Assembly (NCBI RefSeq): GCF_003426815.1
Contig: NZ_QKYK01000008.1
Coordinates: 159,814-223,813, forward strand
DNA: 64,000 bases
Direction: 5' to 3'
Source of the DNA: Desertimonas flava
Lineage (GTDB): Bacteria; Actinomycetota; Acidimicrobiia; Acidimicrobiales; Ilumatobacteraceae
Positions 7,375-15,177 of the stretch are shown piece by piece (position 1 is the stretch's first letter; every line of letters begins with the position of its first letter). Below the pieces are notes generated by a model, which was not told the origin of the DNA, ran no database searches, and was given only the letters and a program-made list of their open reading frames with translations. The translations under genes and the position numbers were made by a program.

Positions 7375-7902
7375 ATGACGAGCAGCGCCAAGCCGGCGTC
7401 GCAGGGACTCCACCACGTTGCCTACGCGTGCAAGGACATCCACGAGACGCATCGCTTCTACGAGGACCTGATGGGGTTCAAGCTCGTCCACACCGAGGTG
7501 GAGAACTTCGAGAACGGCGGCTTCTTCCGCCACACGTTCTACGATCTCGGCGACGGCAACTGCATCGCCTTCTTCGACGTCCACGGCGTCGGCGAGAAGG
7601 AGGGCTGGAGCAGCGAGATCTCCAAGGGCAACGGCCTGCCGGTGTGGGTGAACCACATCGCCTTCAAGGCCGACGTCGACCAGCAAGAAGCCGTCCGCGA
7701 GCGGATGACCGCCGCCGGCATCAAGCCGCTGATGGAGGTCGACCACGGCTGGTGCCACTCGCTGTACTACCTCGATCCCAACGGGATCATGGTCGAGATG
7801 TGCCGTGACACGCCCGGGTTCACCCCCGAGCCCGAACGCGCCCTGTCGCTGCTCGACGCCACCGAACGCTCCTACGACGAGGACAAGACGATCACCGTAT
7901 GA
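7375..7902 (+). CDS. VOC family dioxygenase-like protein
   Basis: 175 residues from ATG 7375, preceded by AGGGGGT at 5 bases. Two beta-alpha-beta-beta-beta modules are visible. GLHHVAYACKDIHETHRFYEDLMGF supplies a metal-ligand His in the first strand, VNHIAFKADVD opens the second module, and SLYYLDPNGIMVEMCRD has the final Glu ligand. This H...H...E order fits a metal-binding VOC enzyme (extradiol dioxygenase, glyoxalase or epimerase-like) rather than a simple binding protein. The stop overlaps the start of the following hydrolase (ATGA). A paralogous VOC-hydrolase pair lies at 37620-39268. Regulation by the operator at 7281 is likely. Confidence 0.88.
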   Translation: MTSSAKPASQGLHHVAYACKDIHETHRFYEDLMGFKLVHTEVENFENGGFFRHTFYDLGDGNCIAFFDVHGVGEKEGWSSEISKGNGLPVWVNHIAFKADVDQQEAVRERMTAAGIKPLMEVDHGWCHSLYYLDPNGIMVEMCRDTPGFTPEPERALSLLDATERSYDEDKTITV

Positions 7903-9014
7903 CCCCGGTGAACCGGGAGTTCGTCGGGCTCCCCTCCCCCGTCGTCGGCCGCGCCGGCGCCGGCGGCTACCCGTGTCAGGGCCTCTACCACACGCCCGCC
8001 GGCCAGCCCGCTCCGACCACGGCGTTCATCGCCACGCACTACAACGTCGACTTCTCCGAGCACTACCTGGCCGACTTCATGGCCGCCCGCGGCTTCGGGT
8101 TCCTCGGCTGGAACACCCGCTTCCGCGGCAACGAGGCCTACTTCCTGCTCGACCACGCCCTCGCCGAGATCGCCGTCGGCGTCCGCTGGCTGCGAGAGCA
8201 TGGCGTCGAGAAGGTCGTCCTGCTCGGCAACTCCGGTGGTGGATCGCTGATGGGCGCATACCACTCCCAGAGTCGCGGCCCGATCATCCGCGGCGCCCGT
8301 GACCGCGACGTCATCGAAGCGGCGCTCGACCTGCCGCCCTGCGACCTGTTCGTGTTCCTGGCCGCCCACCCCGGCCGGCCCGAGGTGCTCACCGACTGGA
8401 TGGATGCCTCGGTCGTCGACGAGTCCGACATCACGTCCGTCGACCCCACGCTCGACCCGTTCGCGCCGGAACACGGCCCGCCGTACTCGCCCGAGTTCGT
8501 CGTGCACTACCGGGCCGGCCAACGCGACCGCAACGCCCGCATCACGGCGTGGTGCCACAGCGAGCTCGACCGCCTCGCCGCCCTCGGCATCTCCGACCGG
8601 GTGTTCACGATGAGCCGCACGTGGGCCGACCTGCGCATGATCGACCCCACGCTCGACCCGTCCAACCGCAAGCCCAACTGGTGCTACGGGGGCGTACCCA
8701 AGCGTGCCAACTCCGGCGTGTTCGGCATCGGCACCACCAACACGTGCCGTACGTGGCTCAACATGTGGAGCCTCACCGACTCCGACTGCAGCGCCACCAA
8801 GCACCTGCCGCGCATCGACCTGCCCACGCTGCTCGTGCAGCCCGACGCCGACTGCGGCGTGTTCCCGAGCCAGGCCGACGCCATCTTCGAAGGGCTCGGC
8901 GCGACGGACAAGGACTACGTCACGCTGCCCGGCGATCACTACTTCGTCGAGCCGGCGGGTGCACGCGACCGCGTCGCCGACGTCGTGGCCGACTGGGTGA
9001 ACGCCCGCATCTGA
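7899..9014 (+). CDS. Alpha/beta hydrolase (catabolic type)
   Basis: 371 residues, translationally coupled to the VOC gene. The nucleophile elbow is LLGNSGGGSLMGAYHS (G-N-S-G-G, Ser nucleophile). The late PTLLVQPDADCGVFPSQAD carries the acid Asp, and LPGDHYFVEPAG carries the catalytic His. N-terminal HYNVDFSEHYLADFMAARGFGFLGWNTR is a typical alpha/beta hydrolase start, with an unusually large cap between residues about 150 and 290. The paralogue at 37620-38744 shares HPGR, D-E-S-D, G-P-P-Y-S-x-E-F-V and Y-R-A-G-Q segments. Together with the VOC enzyme it would fit a ring-cleavage or C-C hydrolysis step, or ester hydrolysis; this is an inference. Confidence 0.87.
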   Translation: MTPVNREFVGLPSPVVGRAGAGGYPCQGLYHTPAGQPAPTTAFIATHYNVDFSEHYLADFMAARGFGFLGWNTRFRGNEAYFLLDHALAEIAVGVRWLREHGVEKVVLLGNSGGGSLMGAYHSQSRGPIIRGARDRDVIEAALDLPPCDLFVFLAAHPGRPEVLTDWMDASVVDESDITSVDPTLDPFAPEHGPPYSPEFVVHYRAGQRDRNARITAWCHSELDRLAALGISDRVFTMSRTWADLRMIDPTLDPSNRKPNWCYGGVPKRANSGVFGIGTTNTCRTWLNMWSLTDSDCSATKHLPRIDLPTLLVQPDADCGVFPSQADAIFEGLGATDKDYVTLPGDHYFVEPAGARDRVADVVADWVNARI

Positions 9015-9100
9015 GCCGAAACCAACGGTGCTGATCGTCGCGATATGTCCGGCACGATCTCCACCTCACCGACCCCTCCCGACCCATGAGGGCGGTGGAA

Positions 9101-9466
9101 CTAGTCCAACGTTGACTGGAGTCCGGCCGCGGCGATCACCCGGGACACTGCCGAGGAAGGCCTCTCGAAGCGAACCTCGATCTGCAGGATCGCTGCACGT
9201 TGTTTGAGGGTGACGAGTGAGCGCAGTCCGGTCGAGTCGAGGAACTCCAGTCCGCTGAGGTCGATCGCCAGCTTCGAGTGGTGCGCGGCAGCGGCGGAGA
9301 GGGTGTCCTCGACCCAGTCGGCCTCGTTGACGTCGAGTTCGCCTGCCAACGTCACTGTCAGGGTGTCGTCGGGATGAGAGTCCATCTCGACGTGGAACGT
9401 ATCGTCGCTCGACACGCGCCAAGTATTGCCGGTGAATGGCGTACGTTGCACAAGTGGCGGGTTCAC
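9101..9466 (-). CDS. STAS-domain anti-sigma factor antagonist (RsbV/SpoIIAA type)
   Basis: Up to 121 residues. The STAS core LTVTLAGELDVNEADWVEDTLSAAA ... KLAIDLSGLEFLDSTGLRSLVTLKQRA contains the D-S-T-G loop whose Ser is phosphorylated by RsbW-type kinases in partner switching. The start is uncertain: ATG 9466 would overlap the divergent HATPase open frame, and a GTG at 9415 or ATG at 9385 would leave room for a shared promoter. The neighbour at 9496 is a HATPase kinase of exactly the partner class, transcribed divergently. Together they make a candidate switch regulating the following operon. Confidence 0.87.
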   Translation of the reverse strand: MNPPLVQRTPFTGNTWRVSSDDTFHVEMDSHPDDTLTVTLAGELDVNEADWVEDTLSAAAAHHSKLAIDLSGLEFLDSTGLRSLVTLKQRAAILQIEVRFERPSSAVSRVIAAAGLQSTLD

Positions 9467-9495
9467 GGAAGCGCAACGTGGGTACGGGCGAACCG

Positions 9496-9885
9496 ATGGC
9501 GACGACGTTCCTGCCTCCGCCTCACGTGACCAGGACTCTCACCGGTGTCGCTTCGGTGCGCGAGGCGCGTCAGGCGGTCGCCGGGTTGCTCTCGGCAGTC
9601 GATCCGGCTGACTGGCACGCCGACGCCGCAGTGGCGGTCAGCGAACTCGTCACCAATGCAATCGTCGCCGCCGGGACGTGTGAGCTGGCTGCTTGGTTCT
9701 CACCTGAAGCCAACTGCCTCCGAGTCGAGGTCACCGACACATCGGAGCACCTTCCGGTCGTCCAGCCGCTCGACAGCCCGCGAGTCGGTGGACACGGACT
9801 CCGGATCGTCGAGGCCTTCAGCACGCGCTGGGGAGTGACGACCCATCCGGCATCGAAGATCGTCTGGTTCGAGATCGACGGCTGA
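9496..9885 (+). CDS. RsbW-like anti-sigma HATPase (serine-protein kinase)
   Basis: 129 residues from ATG 9496; an upstream ATG at 9436 overlaps the STAS gene. VAVSELVTNAIVAAG is the N-box (E-L-V-T-N-A), and GGHGLRIVEAFSTRWGV is the G2-type box of the HATPase_c_2 family (RsbW/SpoIIAB, BldG partners). Such proteins bind or phosphorylate STAS antagonists and sequester sigma factors. No sigma-factor gene is present in this window, so the target lies elsewhere or is a non-sigma partner. After its stop, the reading frame +2 contains a short protein-like tail ending at 9955 (see findings). Confidence 0.83.
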   Translation: MATTFLPPPHVTRTLTGVASVREARQAVAGLLSAVDPADWHADAAVAVSELVTNAIVAAGTCELAAWFSPEANCLRVEVTDTSEHLPVVQPLDSPRVGGHGLRIVEAFSTRWGVTTHPASKIVWFEIDG

Positions 9886-10059
9886 ACCGACCCGAGCACG
9901 TCGACCTCGTCTCCTCGTTCCTCGTGTGGATCGACAACGCCTTGGCCGGTTGACCCTCACAGCGTTCGGCACCGGGCCCGATGCGACCACGCGTCCCCGA
10001 CGCCGACCGCGCGGCCAACTACCATCCGCGATGTCCCGAATGCCGCCCAAAGGACTCCG

Positions 10060-10446
10060 ATGACCGATCAACCGCCTGTCCCGGTCCTCGTCGCCGACGA
10101 CGACGCCGACATCCGCGAGCTCGTGGCCTTCAAGCTCGAACAAGCCGGATTCGCCGTGACGTCGGTCGGCGACGGAGCCGCCGCTCTCGACGCCGTACGC
10201 GCTTCGCCCCCTCGCATCGCCATCCTCGACGTGATGATGCCGGGCCTCTCGGGGATCGACGTGCTGCGCGAGATCCGCGCCGACGAGAACCTCGGCGGCA
10301 TGTGCGTGATCCTCCTCACCGCCCGCTCGCGCGATCTCGACGTGGACGCCGGCTTCGCCTCCGGGGCCGACGACTACGTGATCAAGCCGTTCAGCCCGCG
10401 CGAGCTCGTGCACCGAGTCACGGCGCTGCTGCAGCGCACTTCGTGA
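10060..10446 (+). CDS. Stand-alone response regulator receiver
   Basis: 128 residues, one receiver domain and no output domain. It has the acidic pair in VLVADDDADIREL, the phospho-acceptor Asp in AILDVMMPGLSG, the switch Thr in VILLTARSR and the Lys in DYVIKPFSPREL, so it should be active. The start ATG 10060 follows AAAGGA. Its TGA overlaps the GTG of the HEAT-repeat gene. Likely partners are the histidine kinase at the end of the same operon and, by protein contact, the HEAT protein or the glycosyltransferase. Confidence 0.92.
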   Translation: MTDQPPVPVLVADDDADIRELVAFKLEQAGFAVTSVGDGAAALDAVRASPPRIAILDVMMPGLSGIDVLREIRADENLGGMCVILLTARSRDLDVDAGFASGADDYVIKPFSPRELVHRVTALLQRTS

Positions 10447-11537
10447 GCGACCTCGTCGACGCCCGGCTGCTGATCGTCACCAACGTGGTGGTCGCAGCGG
10501 TGTGCGTCGCCCTCGTCGTCGCCACGATCATCACCAAGGTGCGCCGGCACCGAGCCGAACGGCAGACCGAGCTGCGCCACCACCTCGTGCGACCGCTCGT
10601 CGTGGCGGTGGCCGCCGGCGAGGACGACGACGGCACCGCCGAGGCGGCGCTCACCGCCCTGCCCCCGCCGGCTCGCGCCGACGCCGAGGCGGTGATCCTC
10701 GGCATGCTGTCGAAGATCCGCGGCGAACCGGCGACCAGCCTCGTCCGCATCCTCGGCGACTTCGGCTCGATCCGCCGGGCCCTCGACGATCTCGACTCAC
10801 GATCGGTCGTCCGGCGGTCACGGGCCACGTGGCTGCTCGGCATGACGAGGGACCCGGCCGTCGCCCCGGCGATCCGGCCCCGGTTGGGCGATCACGAGGC
10901 GGAGGTGCGCCTGCTCGCCGTCGAGGCGCTCGGGCGCATCGGCGACGCCGACTCGGCCACCGCCGTGCTCGACACCCTCACCGACGGACGGGGCCAGCCC
11001 GGCGTGCCGGCCGCCTCAGTGGCCGAAGCGCTGATGGCGATGGGCCCCGGCATCGCCGAGCCGCTGCGGCGGGCGCTCGACGACCCGCGAGAGTCGGTGC
11101 GCGAAGTCGCCGCCACGGTCGCCGGCCACGGCCTCTTCGGCCAGCTCACGCCTCGGCTCCTCGACCGGGTCGACGACGACCTGTCACGCACCGTCAGGGC
11201 CAGCGCAGCGCGCGCCGTCGGCGCGATCGGCGGTCACGCCGCCGTCGAGGTACTGGCCCGGGCGACCGCCGCCGGCAACCCCCCGGCCGTCCGCCACGCC
11301 GCCGCCGCCGCGCTCGGCGAGCTCGGCCAGCGCGAGGGAGTGGCCACGCTCTGCGCCCTGCTCGACGACGACGACCGCCGGCTTGCCGAGATCGCCGCGC
11401 TCAGCCTGCTCGACCTCGGCCAACCCGGTCGCAACGTCCTCGTCAGCGCAGCCGCGGGCGACGACGGTCCGGGCAACGCCGCTGCGGCGTTCATCCTCGA
11501 CGTCCACCGCCTGCAGACCGCCGGTCGCCAACGATGA
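10443..11537 (+). CDS. Membrane-anchored HEAT-repeat protein
   Basis: 364 residues with GTG start overlapping the regulator's stop. A single N-terminal membrane helix (LLIVTNVVVAAVCVALVVAT) is followed by basic residues, so the rest is cytoplasmic. From about residue 110 onward there are five to six HEAT/PBS-lyase-like repeats, for example SVVRRSRATWLLGM, EVRLLAVEALGRIGDADSA, SVREVAATVAGHGL, TVRASAARAVGAIGGHAAV and AVRHAAAAALGELGQREG. HEAT arrays are protein-protein scaffolds. Between a receiver protein and a membrane glycosyltransferase, this one probably docks or regulates the synthase. Its stop overlaps the ATG of the glycosyltransferase. Confidence 0.85.
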   Translation: MSDLVDARLLIVTNVVVAAVCVALVVATIITKVRRHRAERQTELRHHLVRPLVVAVAAGEDDDGTAEAALTALPPPARADAEAVILGMLSKIRGEPATSLVRILGDFGSIRRALDDLDSRSVVRRSRATWLLGMTRDPAVAPAIRPRLGDHEAEVRLLAVEALGRIGDADSATAVLDTLTDGRGQPGVPAASVAEALMAMGPGIAEPLRRALDDPRESVREVAATVAGHGLFGQLTPRLLDRVDDDLSRTVRASAARAVGAIGGHAAVEVLARATAAGNPPAVRHAAAAALGELGQREGVATLCALLDDDDRRLAEIAALSLLDLGQPGRNVLVSAAAGDDGPGNAAAAFILDVHRLQTAGRQR

Positions 11538-13021
11538 CCGGCACCACCGTCATCGCGGCGTCGATCGCCGACCGGGCCGCGGACGTGGTGGAGACGATCA
11601 TGAACGCCGCGGCGATCCCGGTCATCGTCTACTTCCTGCTGATCAACACGTCGCTCCTGGCGCTGATCGTGCTCGCCGCGCTCGACTTCCGCCGACACAA
11701 GCGGCGCATGGAGTTCGCCGGACGCGAGCAGGCCGTGTCGTCACGCCTCGCCCCGGGGATCTCGGTCATCGTGTCGATGTTCAACGAAGAGGCCGGCATC
11801 GTCACGTCGATCACGTCGCTGCTGTCACTGCGCTACCCCCGCCACGAGGTGGTGGTCGTCGACGACGGCAGCACCGACGCCGGCTTCGAAGCGCTGCGCG
11901 CGGCGTTCGACCTCGTGCCCGTCTCGCGCTCGCTGCCCACCGACATCCGGAGTCGGCTCTCTCCCGAGAGCGTGCACATCCCTCGCGATGGCCGCACCCG
12001 CCTCACGGTGATCCGCAAGGCGAACTCCGGCCGCTCCGACTCGCTCAACGTCGGGATCAACGCCGCCGTCGAAGACCTCGTCGTGTTCGTCGACGCCGAC
12101 TCGATCCTCGAACCGGACGCCCTGTTGACCGTGTGCAAGCCGTTCGCCGACGAACCGACCCGCATGGTCGCAACGGGTGGCGTGATCCGCGCCGTCAACG
12201 GCTGCCGGACCCGGGCGGGGCGCGTCATCGAGGTGCGCAACCCGCCGACCTGGCTGCCACGCATCCAGGTCGTCGAGTACCTGCGGGCGTTCTACCTCGG
12301 CCGCGCCGGCTGGTCGCGGCTGCAGTCGCTCATCCTGATCAGCGGCGCGTTCGGCGTGTTCCGCCGCGACGTCGTCGTCGAGGCCGGCGGGCTCGACCCG
12401 ACCACGATCGGCGAGGACTTCGAGCTCGTGCTGCGCATCCACCGCAACATGCGCCGGGCGAAGCGGCCCTACGCCGTCCGGTTCGTCGCCGAGCCGGTGT
12501 GCTGGACCGAGGTGCCGAGCACGCGCCGCGTGCTGCGCAGCCAACGGGCTCGCTGGCACCGGGGCCTGTGGGAGACGCTGTGGGCGTACCGTCACATGAC
12601 GTTCAACCCGCGCTACGGGCGCGTCGGGATGGTCGCCGTGCCGTACTACTGGTTGTTCGAGCTGATCGCCCCACTGCTCGAGCTCGTCGGGCTCATCCTG
12701 GTCGTCGCCGGACTGATCCTCGGGGTGGTGAACGTTCCGGCCGCCCTGCTGTTCGTGCTCGTCGCCTACGGCTACGCGATGCTGGTCACCTTGTCCGCCC
12801 TGGCCATCGAGGAGTTCACGTTCCACCGCTACCCCCGATGGCGTGATCTCGGCACGTCGGCCCTCGCCTCCGTGCTCGAGAACGTGGGCTACCGCCAGGC
12901 CACCGCCTGGTGGCGGCTGAAGGGGTGGTGGGCGAGCCTGACGGGCCGCAAGCAGGTGTGGGGCACGATGACTCGGCAGGGGTTCGGCCCGTCGGGCGAA
13001 TCGGGACCGGGCGTCTCGTGA
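11534..13021 (+). CDS. Processive family-2 glycosyltransferase (membrane polysaccharide synthase)
   Basis: 495 residues. An N-terminal membrane helix (IPVIVYFLLINTSLLALIVL) leads into a GT2 domain: GISVIVSMFNEEAGI, VVVVDDGSTDAG, FVDADSI (D187-x-D189), GEDFEL near residue 295 and Q337-R-A-R-W. The Q-x-x-R-W motif is the mark of processive beta-glycan synthases such as PgaC, hyaluronan and cellulose synthase. C-terminal membrane helices (YWLFELIAPLLELVGLILVV and LLFVLVAYGYAML) would form the export channel. The acceptor and sugar are unknown; an exopolysaccharide is likely. It is translationally coupled on both sides. Confidence 0.9.
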   Translation: MTGTTVIAASIADRAADVVETIMNAAAIPVIVYFLLINTSLLALIVLAALDFRRHKRRMEFAGREQAVSSRLAPGISVIVSMFNEEAGIVTSITSLLSLRYPRHEVVVVDDGSTDAGFEALRAAFDLVPVSRSLPTDIRSRLSPESVHIPRDGRTRLTVIRKANSGRSDSLNVGINAAVEDLVVFVDADSILEPDALLTVCKPFADEPTRMVATGGVIRAVNGCRTRAGRVIEVRNPPTWLPRIQVVEYLRAFYLGRAGWSRLQSLILISGAFGVFRRDVVVEAGGLDPTTIGEDFELVLRIHRNMRRAKRPYAVRFVAEPVCWTEVPSTRRVLRSQRARWHRGLWETLWAYRHMTFNPRYGRVGMVAVPYYWLFELIAPLLELVGLILVVAGLILGVVNVPAALLFVLVAYGYAMLVTLSALAIEEFTFHRYPRWRDLGTSALASVLENVGYRQATAWWRLKGWWASLTGRKQVWGTMTRQGFGPSGESGPGVS

Positions 13022-15048
13022 CCGCAACGAGCGCGGGACGCTCGGTCCTCAACACGCTGCGATTGTTGACGCTGGCGATGCTCATGCTGGCCGTGATCGT
13101 GGCGTTCCTGTCACTGGTCTCGCTCCGCCGGGCCCATAGCGACATGAGCCATCGGGTCAACGTGCTGGCGCCAGCGTATCTCGAGAGCCTCGACCGCCTG
13201 CGCCTCGTGTCAGACACCAACGCGCTGATCTTCGTCCTCGTCGCCAGCGGCCGCTCGGCGACGGCGATCGAGACCGAAGCGTTCGACGACGCCCGACGCC
13301 GATCGGCGGCGATGACTGCCGAGCTGGCCGATCTCATCGAAGACGAGGAGACGCTCGCGTTCGCCGAACGGGCCGAGGAGTCGATCGACCAGTGGTGGGC
13401 CCAGGCCGCCGAGGTCGTGCTCGACGGTGACGCCGCGTCCGAGTCGTTCGGCGAGCTGGTCAGCCGGTTCGCCGACGTTCGGCAGACGAGCGGCGAGCTG
13501 GGGATCGCCCTGAAGGCGCGGCTCGACTCTCACTGGCAGGCCTCCTCGCACGACCTCGAACGCAGCGCCGTGATCGTGATCGCCGGCACGCTGACCGCCG
13601 CCGGGCTGACCGCACTCCTCGCCCGGCTCATCGCCCGCTCCGTCAGCCGGCCCGTGCTCGATCTCGCCGTGATCGCCGGCCAGATCCGCGAAGGCGACGT
13701 CGACAGCCGCGCCGACGAGGAGCGCGGTCCACGAGAGGTGCGGCAGCTCGCCGCCGCGTTCAACGCGCTCACCGCCGAACGCAACGCCAGCGTCGCCGCT
13801 CGCGACCTCTCGCTCGACATCGCCGCCGCCCTGCGCGACGCCGAATCCGAGGCCGAAGGGCTCGTCGAGCTGTGCAGGCGGCTCGGACGGGCCCTCGACG
13901 TCGACCGCTGCGACATCTTCTCCGGGCCCGACGGCGAGGTCTGGAGCTTCCAGTACGGGTGGCAGCGCGAGGGCCTCGACGAGGAAAAGGAGATCGACCT
14001 ACCGAGCCGCGAGTTCGCGACGGCGTGGGTCCACAGCAGCAACGCGCCGATCGGCGTCGAGGTGCGGTCGATCCCCGACGCCGAGGCACCCGACACGCTC
14101 GGCGGCGACATCGGCCGCTCGATCGCCCGAGCATTCCGATACCGCGCGATGTTGAGCGCGCCGATCCGGCTCGACGATCGGGTGGCCGGCGTGTTGCTCG
14201 TCCGCGTGCACGAGACCCCGCGGGAGTGGACCGACGCCGAAGTCTACGCGGTTCGCCAGGCGAGCGAGCACGCGGCCAACGCAATCGCCCAACGCCAGTA
14301 TCTCACCAGCCTGGAAGCGCTGGATCGGCAAAAGAGCGAGTTCCTCGCCACGGCCAGCCACGAGCTGCGCACCCCGCTGACGTCCATCGCCGGCTACCTC
14401 GAGGTGCTCGAGGACGGCGACCTCGGCGAGATGACCGACGCGCAACTGCGGGCGATCGCGGTGATCCGCCGCAACACGGCGCGCCTGCGTGGCCTGATCG
14501 AGGACATCTTGGTCATCAACCGCATCGAGGAGCGAGGGCTGATGGCCACCTTCCTCCCCGTCTCCATCGCCCGGCTCCTCGCCCACCTCGCCGAGGAACT
14601 TCGTCCCATCGGCGCCGAGGCCGGAGTGGCGCTGACGATCGACCCGCCGAGCGAGGACGTCACCGTCGACGGCGTCGCCGATCAGCTGGGACGGGCGCTG
14701 ACCAACGTGATCGGCAACGCCATCAAGTTCACGCCCGCCGGCGGCCATGTGTCGGTGCGATGCGTGACGACCGAAGCCGAGCCCGACGCCACCGGTGGGG
14801 GCTCCGTGCAGATCGTCTGCTCCGACACCGGTGTCGGCATCCCCACGGGTGAGCTGGACCTGCTGTCCACGCGCTTTTTCCGCGCCTCGAACGCCACCGC
14901 CCAGGCGATCCCCGGCACGGGCCTCGGCCTGTCAATCGTGCGCAGCATCGTCGAGCTGCACGCCGGCACGCTGGCCATCGACTCCGAAGAGGGCGTCGGC
15001 ACCACGGTGACGATCACCCTGCCCCGCCGCCCCGCCACGCCCGCGTGA
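13018..15048 (+). CDS. Hybrid-sensor histidine kinase: membrane sensor, HAMP, GAF, HisKA, HATPase
   Basis: 676 residues, GTG start overlapping the GT2 stop (GTGA). Two membrane helices (about residues 17-40 and 180-205) flank a helical CHASE3-like extracellular sensor of about 140 residues. A HAMP linker follows (RSVSRPVLDLAVIAGQIREG), then a GAF-type domain (about 270-430), HisKA with SH448-ELRTPLTSIAGYLE, and HATPase with N box NVIGNAIKF (about 562) and G boxes DTGVGIP and GTGLGLSIV. All catalytic residues are present. Most likely it phosphorylates the receiver at 10060 and thereby controls polysaccharide synthesis. The call as partner is inferred from operon structure. Confidence 0.92.
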   Translation: MTATSAGRSVLNTLRLLTLAMLMLAVIVAFLSLVSLRRAHSDMSHRVNVLAPAYLESLDRLRLVSDTNALIFVLVASGRSATAIETEAFDDARRRSAAMTAELADLIEDEETLAFAERAEESIDQWWAQAAEVVLDGDAASESFGELVSRFADVRQTSGELGIALKARLDSHWQASSHDLERSAVIVIAGTLTAAGLTALLARLIARSVSRPVLDLAVIAGQIREGDVDSRADEERGPREVRQLAAAFNALTAERNASVAARDLSLDIAAALRDAESEAEGLVELCRRLGRALDVDRCDIFSGPDGEVWSFQYGWQREGLDEEKEIDLPSREFATAWVHSSNAPIGVEVRSIPDAEAPDTLGGDIGRSIARAFRYRAMLSAPIRLDDRVAGVLLVRVHETPREWTDAEVYAVRQASEHAANAIAQRQYLTSLEALDRQKSEFLATASHELRTPLTSIAGYLEVLEDGDLGEMTDAQLRAIAVIRRNTARLRGLIEDILVINRIEERGLMATFLPVSIARLLAHLAEELRPIGAEAGVALTIDPPSEDVTVDGVADQLGRALTNVIGNAIKFTPAGGHVSVRCVTTEAEPDATGGGSVQIVCSDTGVGIPTGELDLLSTRFFRASNATAQAIPGTGLGLSIVRSIVELHAGTLAIDSEEGVGTTVTITLPRRPATPA

Positions 15049-15078
15049 CGATCAGCAGACGGGTCTGAGCCGGACCTC

Positions 15079-15107
15079 ACGGTTGGTGCCCGGCTGACAC
15101 CAACCGT
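15079..15107. repeat. GGTGCC palindrome, copy 2 (family A, degenerate)
   Basis: ACGGTTGGTGCC and the matching ACACCAACCGT are separated by a short insertion (CGGCTG), so this copy is a broken version of the family. It lies just behind the histidine kinase stop (15048) and ahead of the next plus-strand gene. An outer CAGACGG...CCGTCTG pair near 15056 and 15104 may extend the stem. Confidence 0.6.
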
Positions 15108-15177
15108 CTGGTGGACGCATCGGCCGGCGGGATAATTCACGTGATCGGTCGCGGGGGCGTCGTTACCCTCCGCCGCG

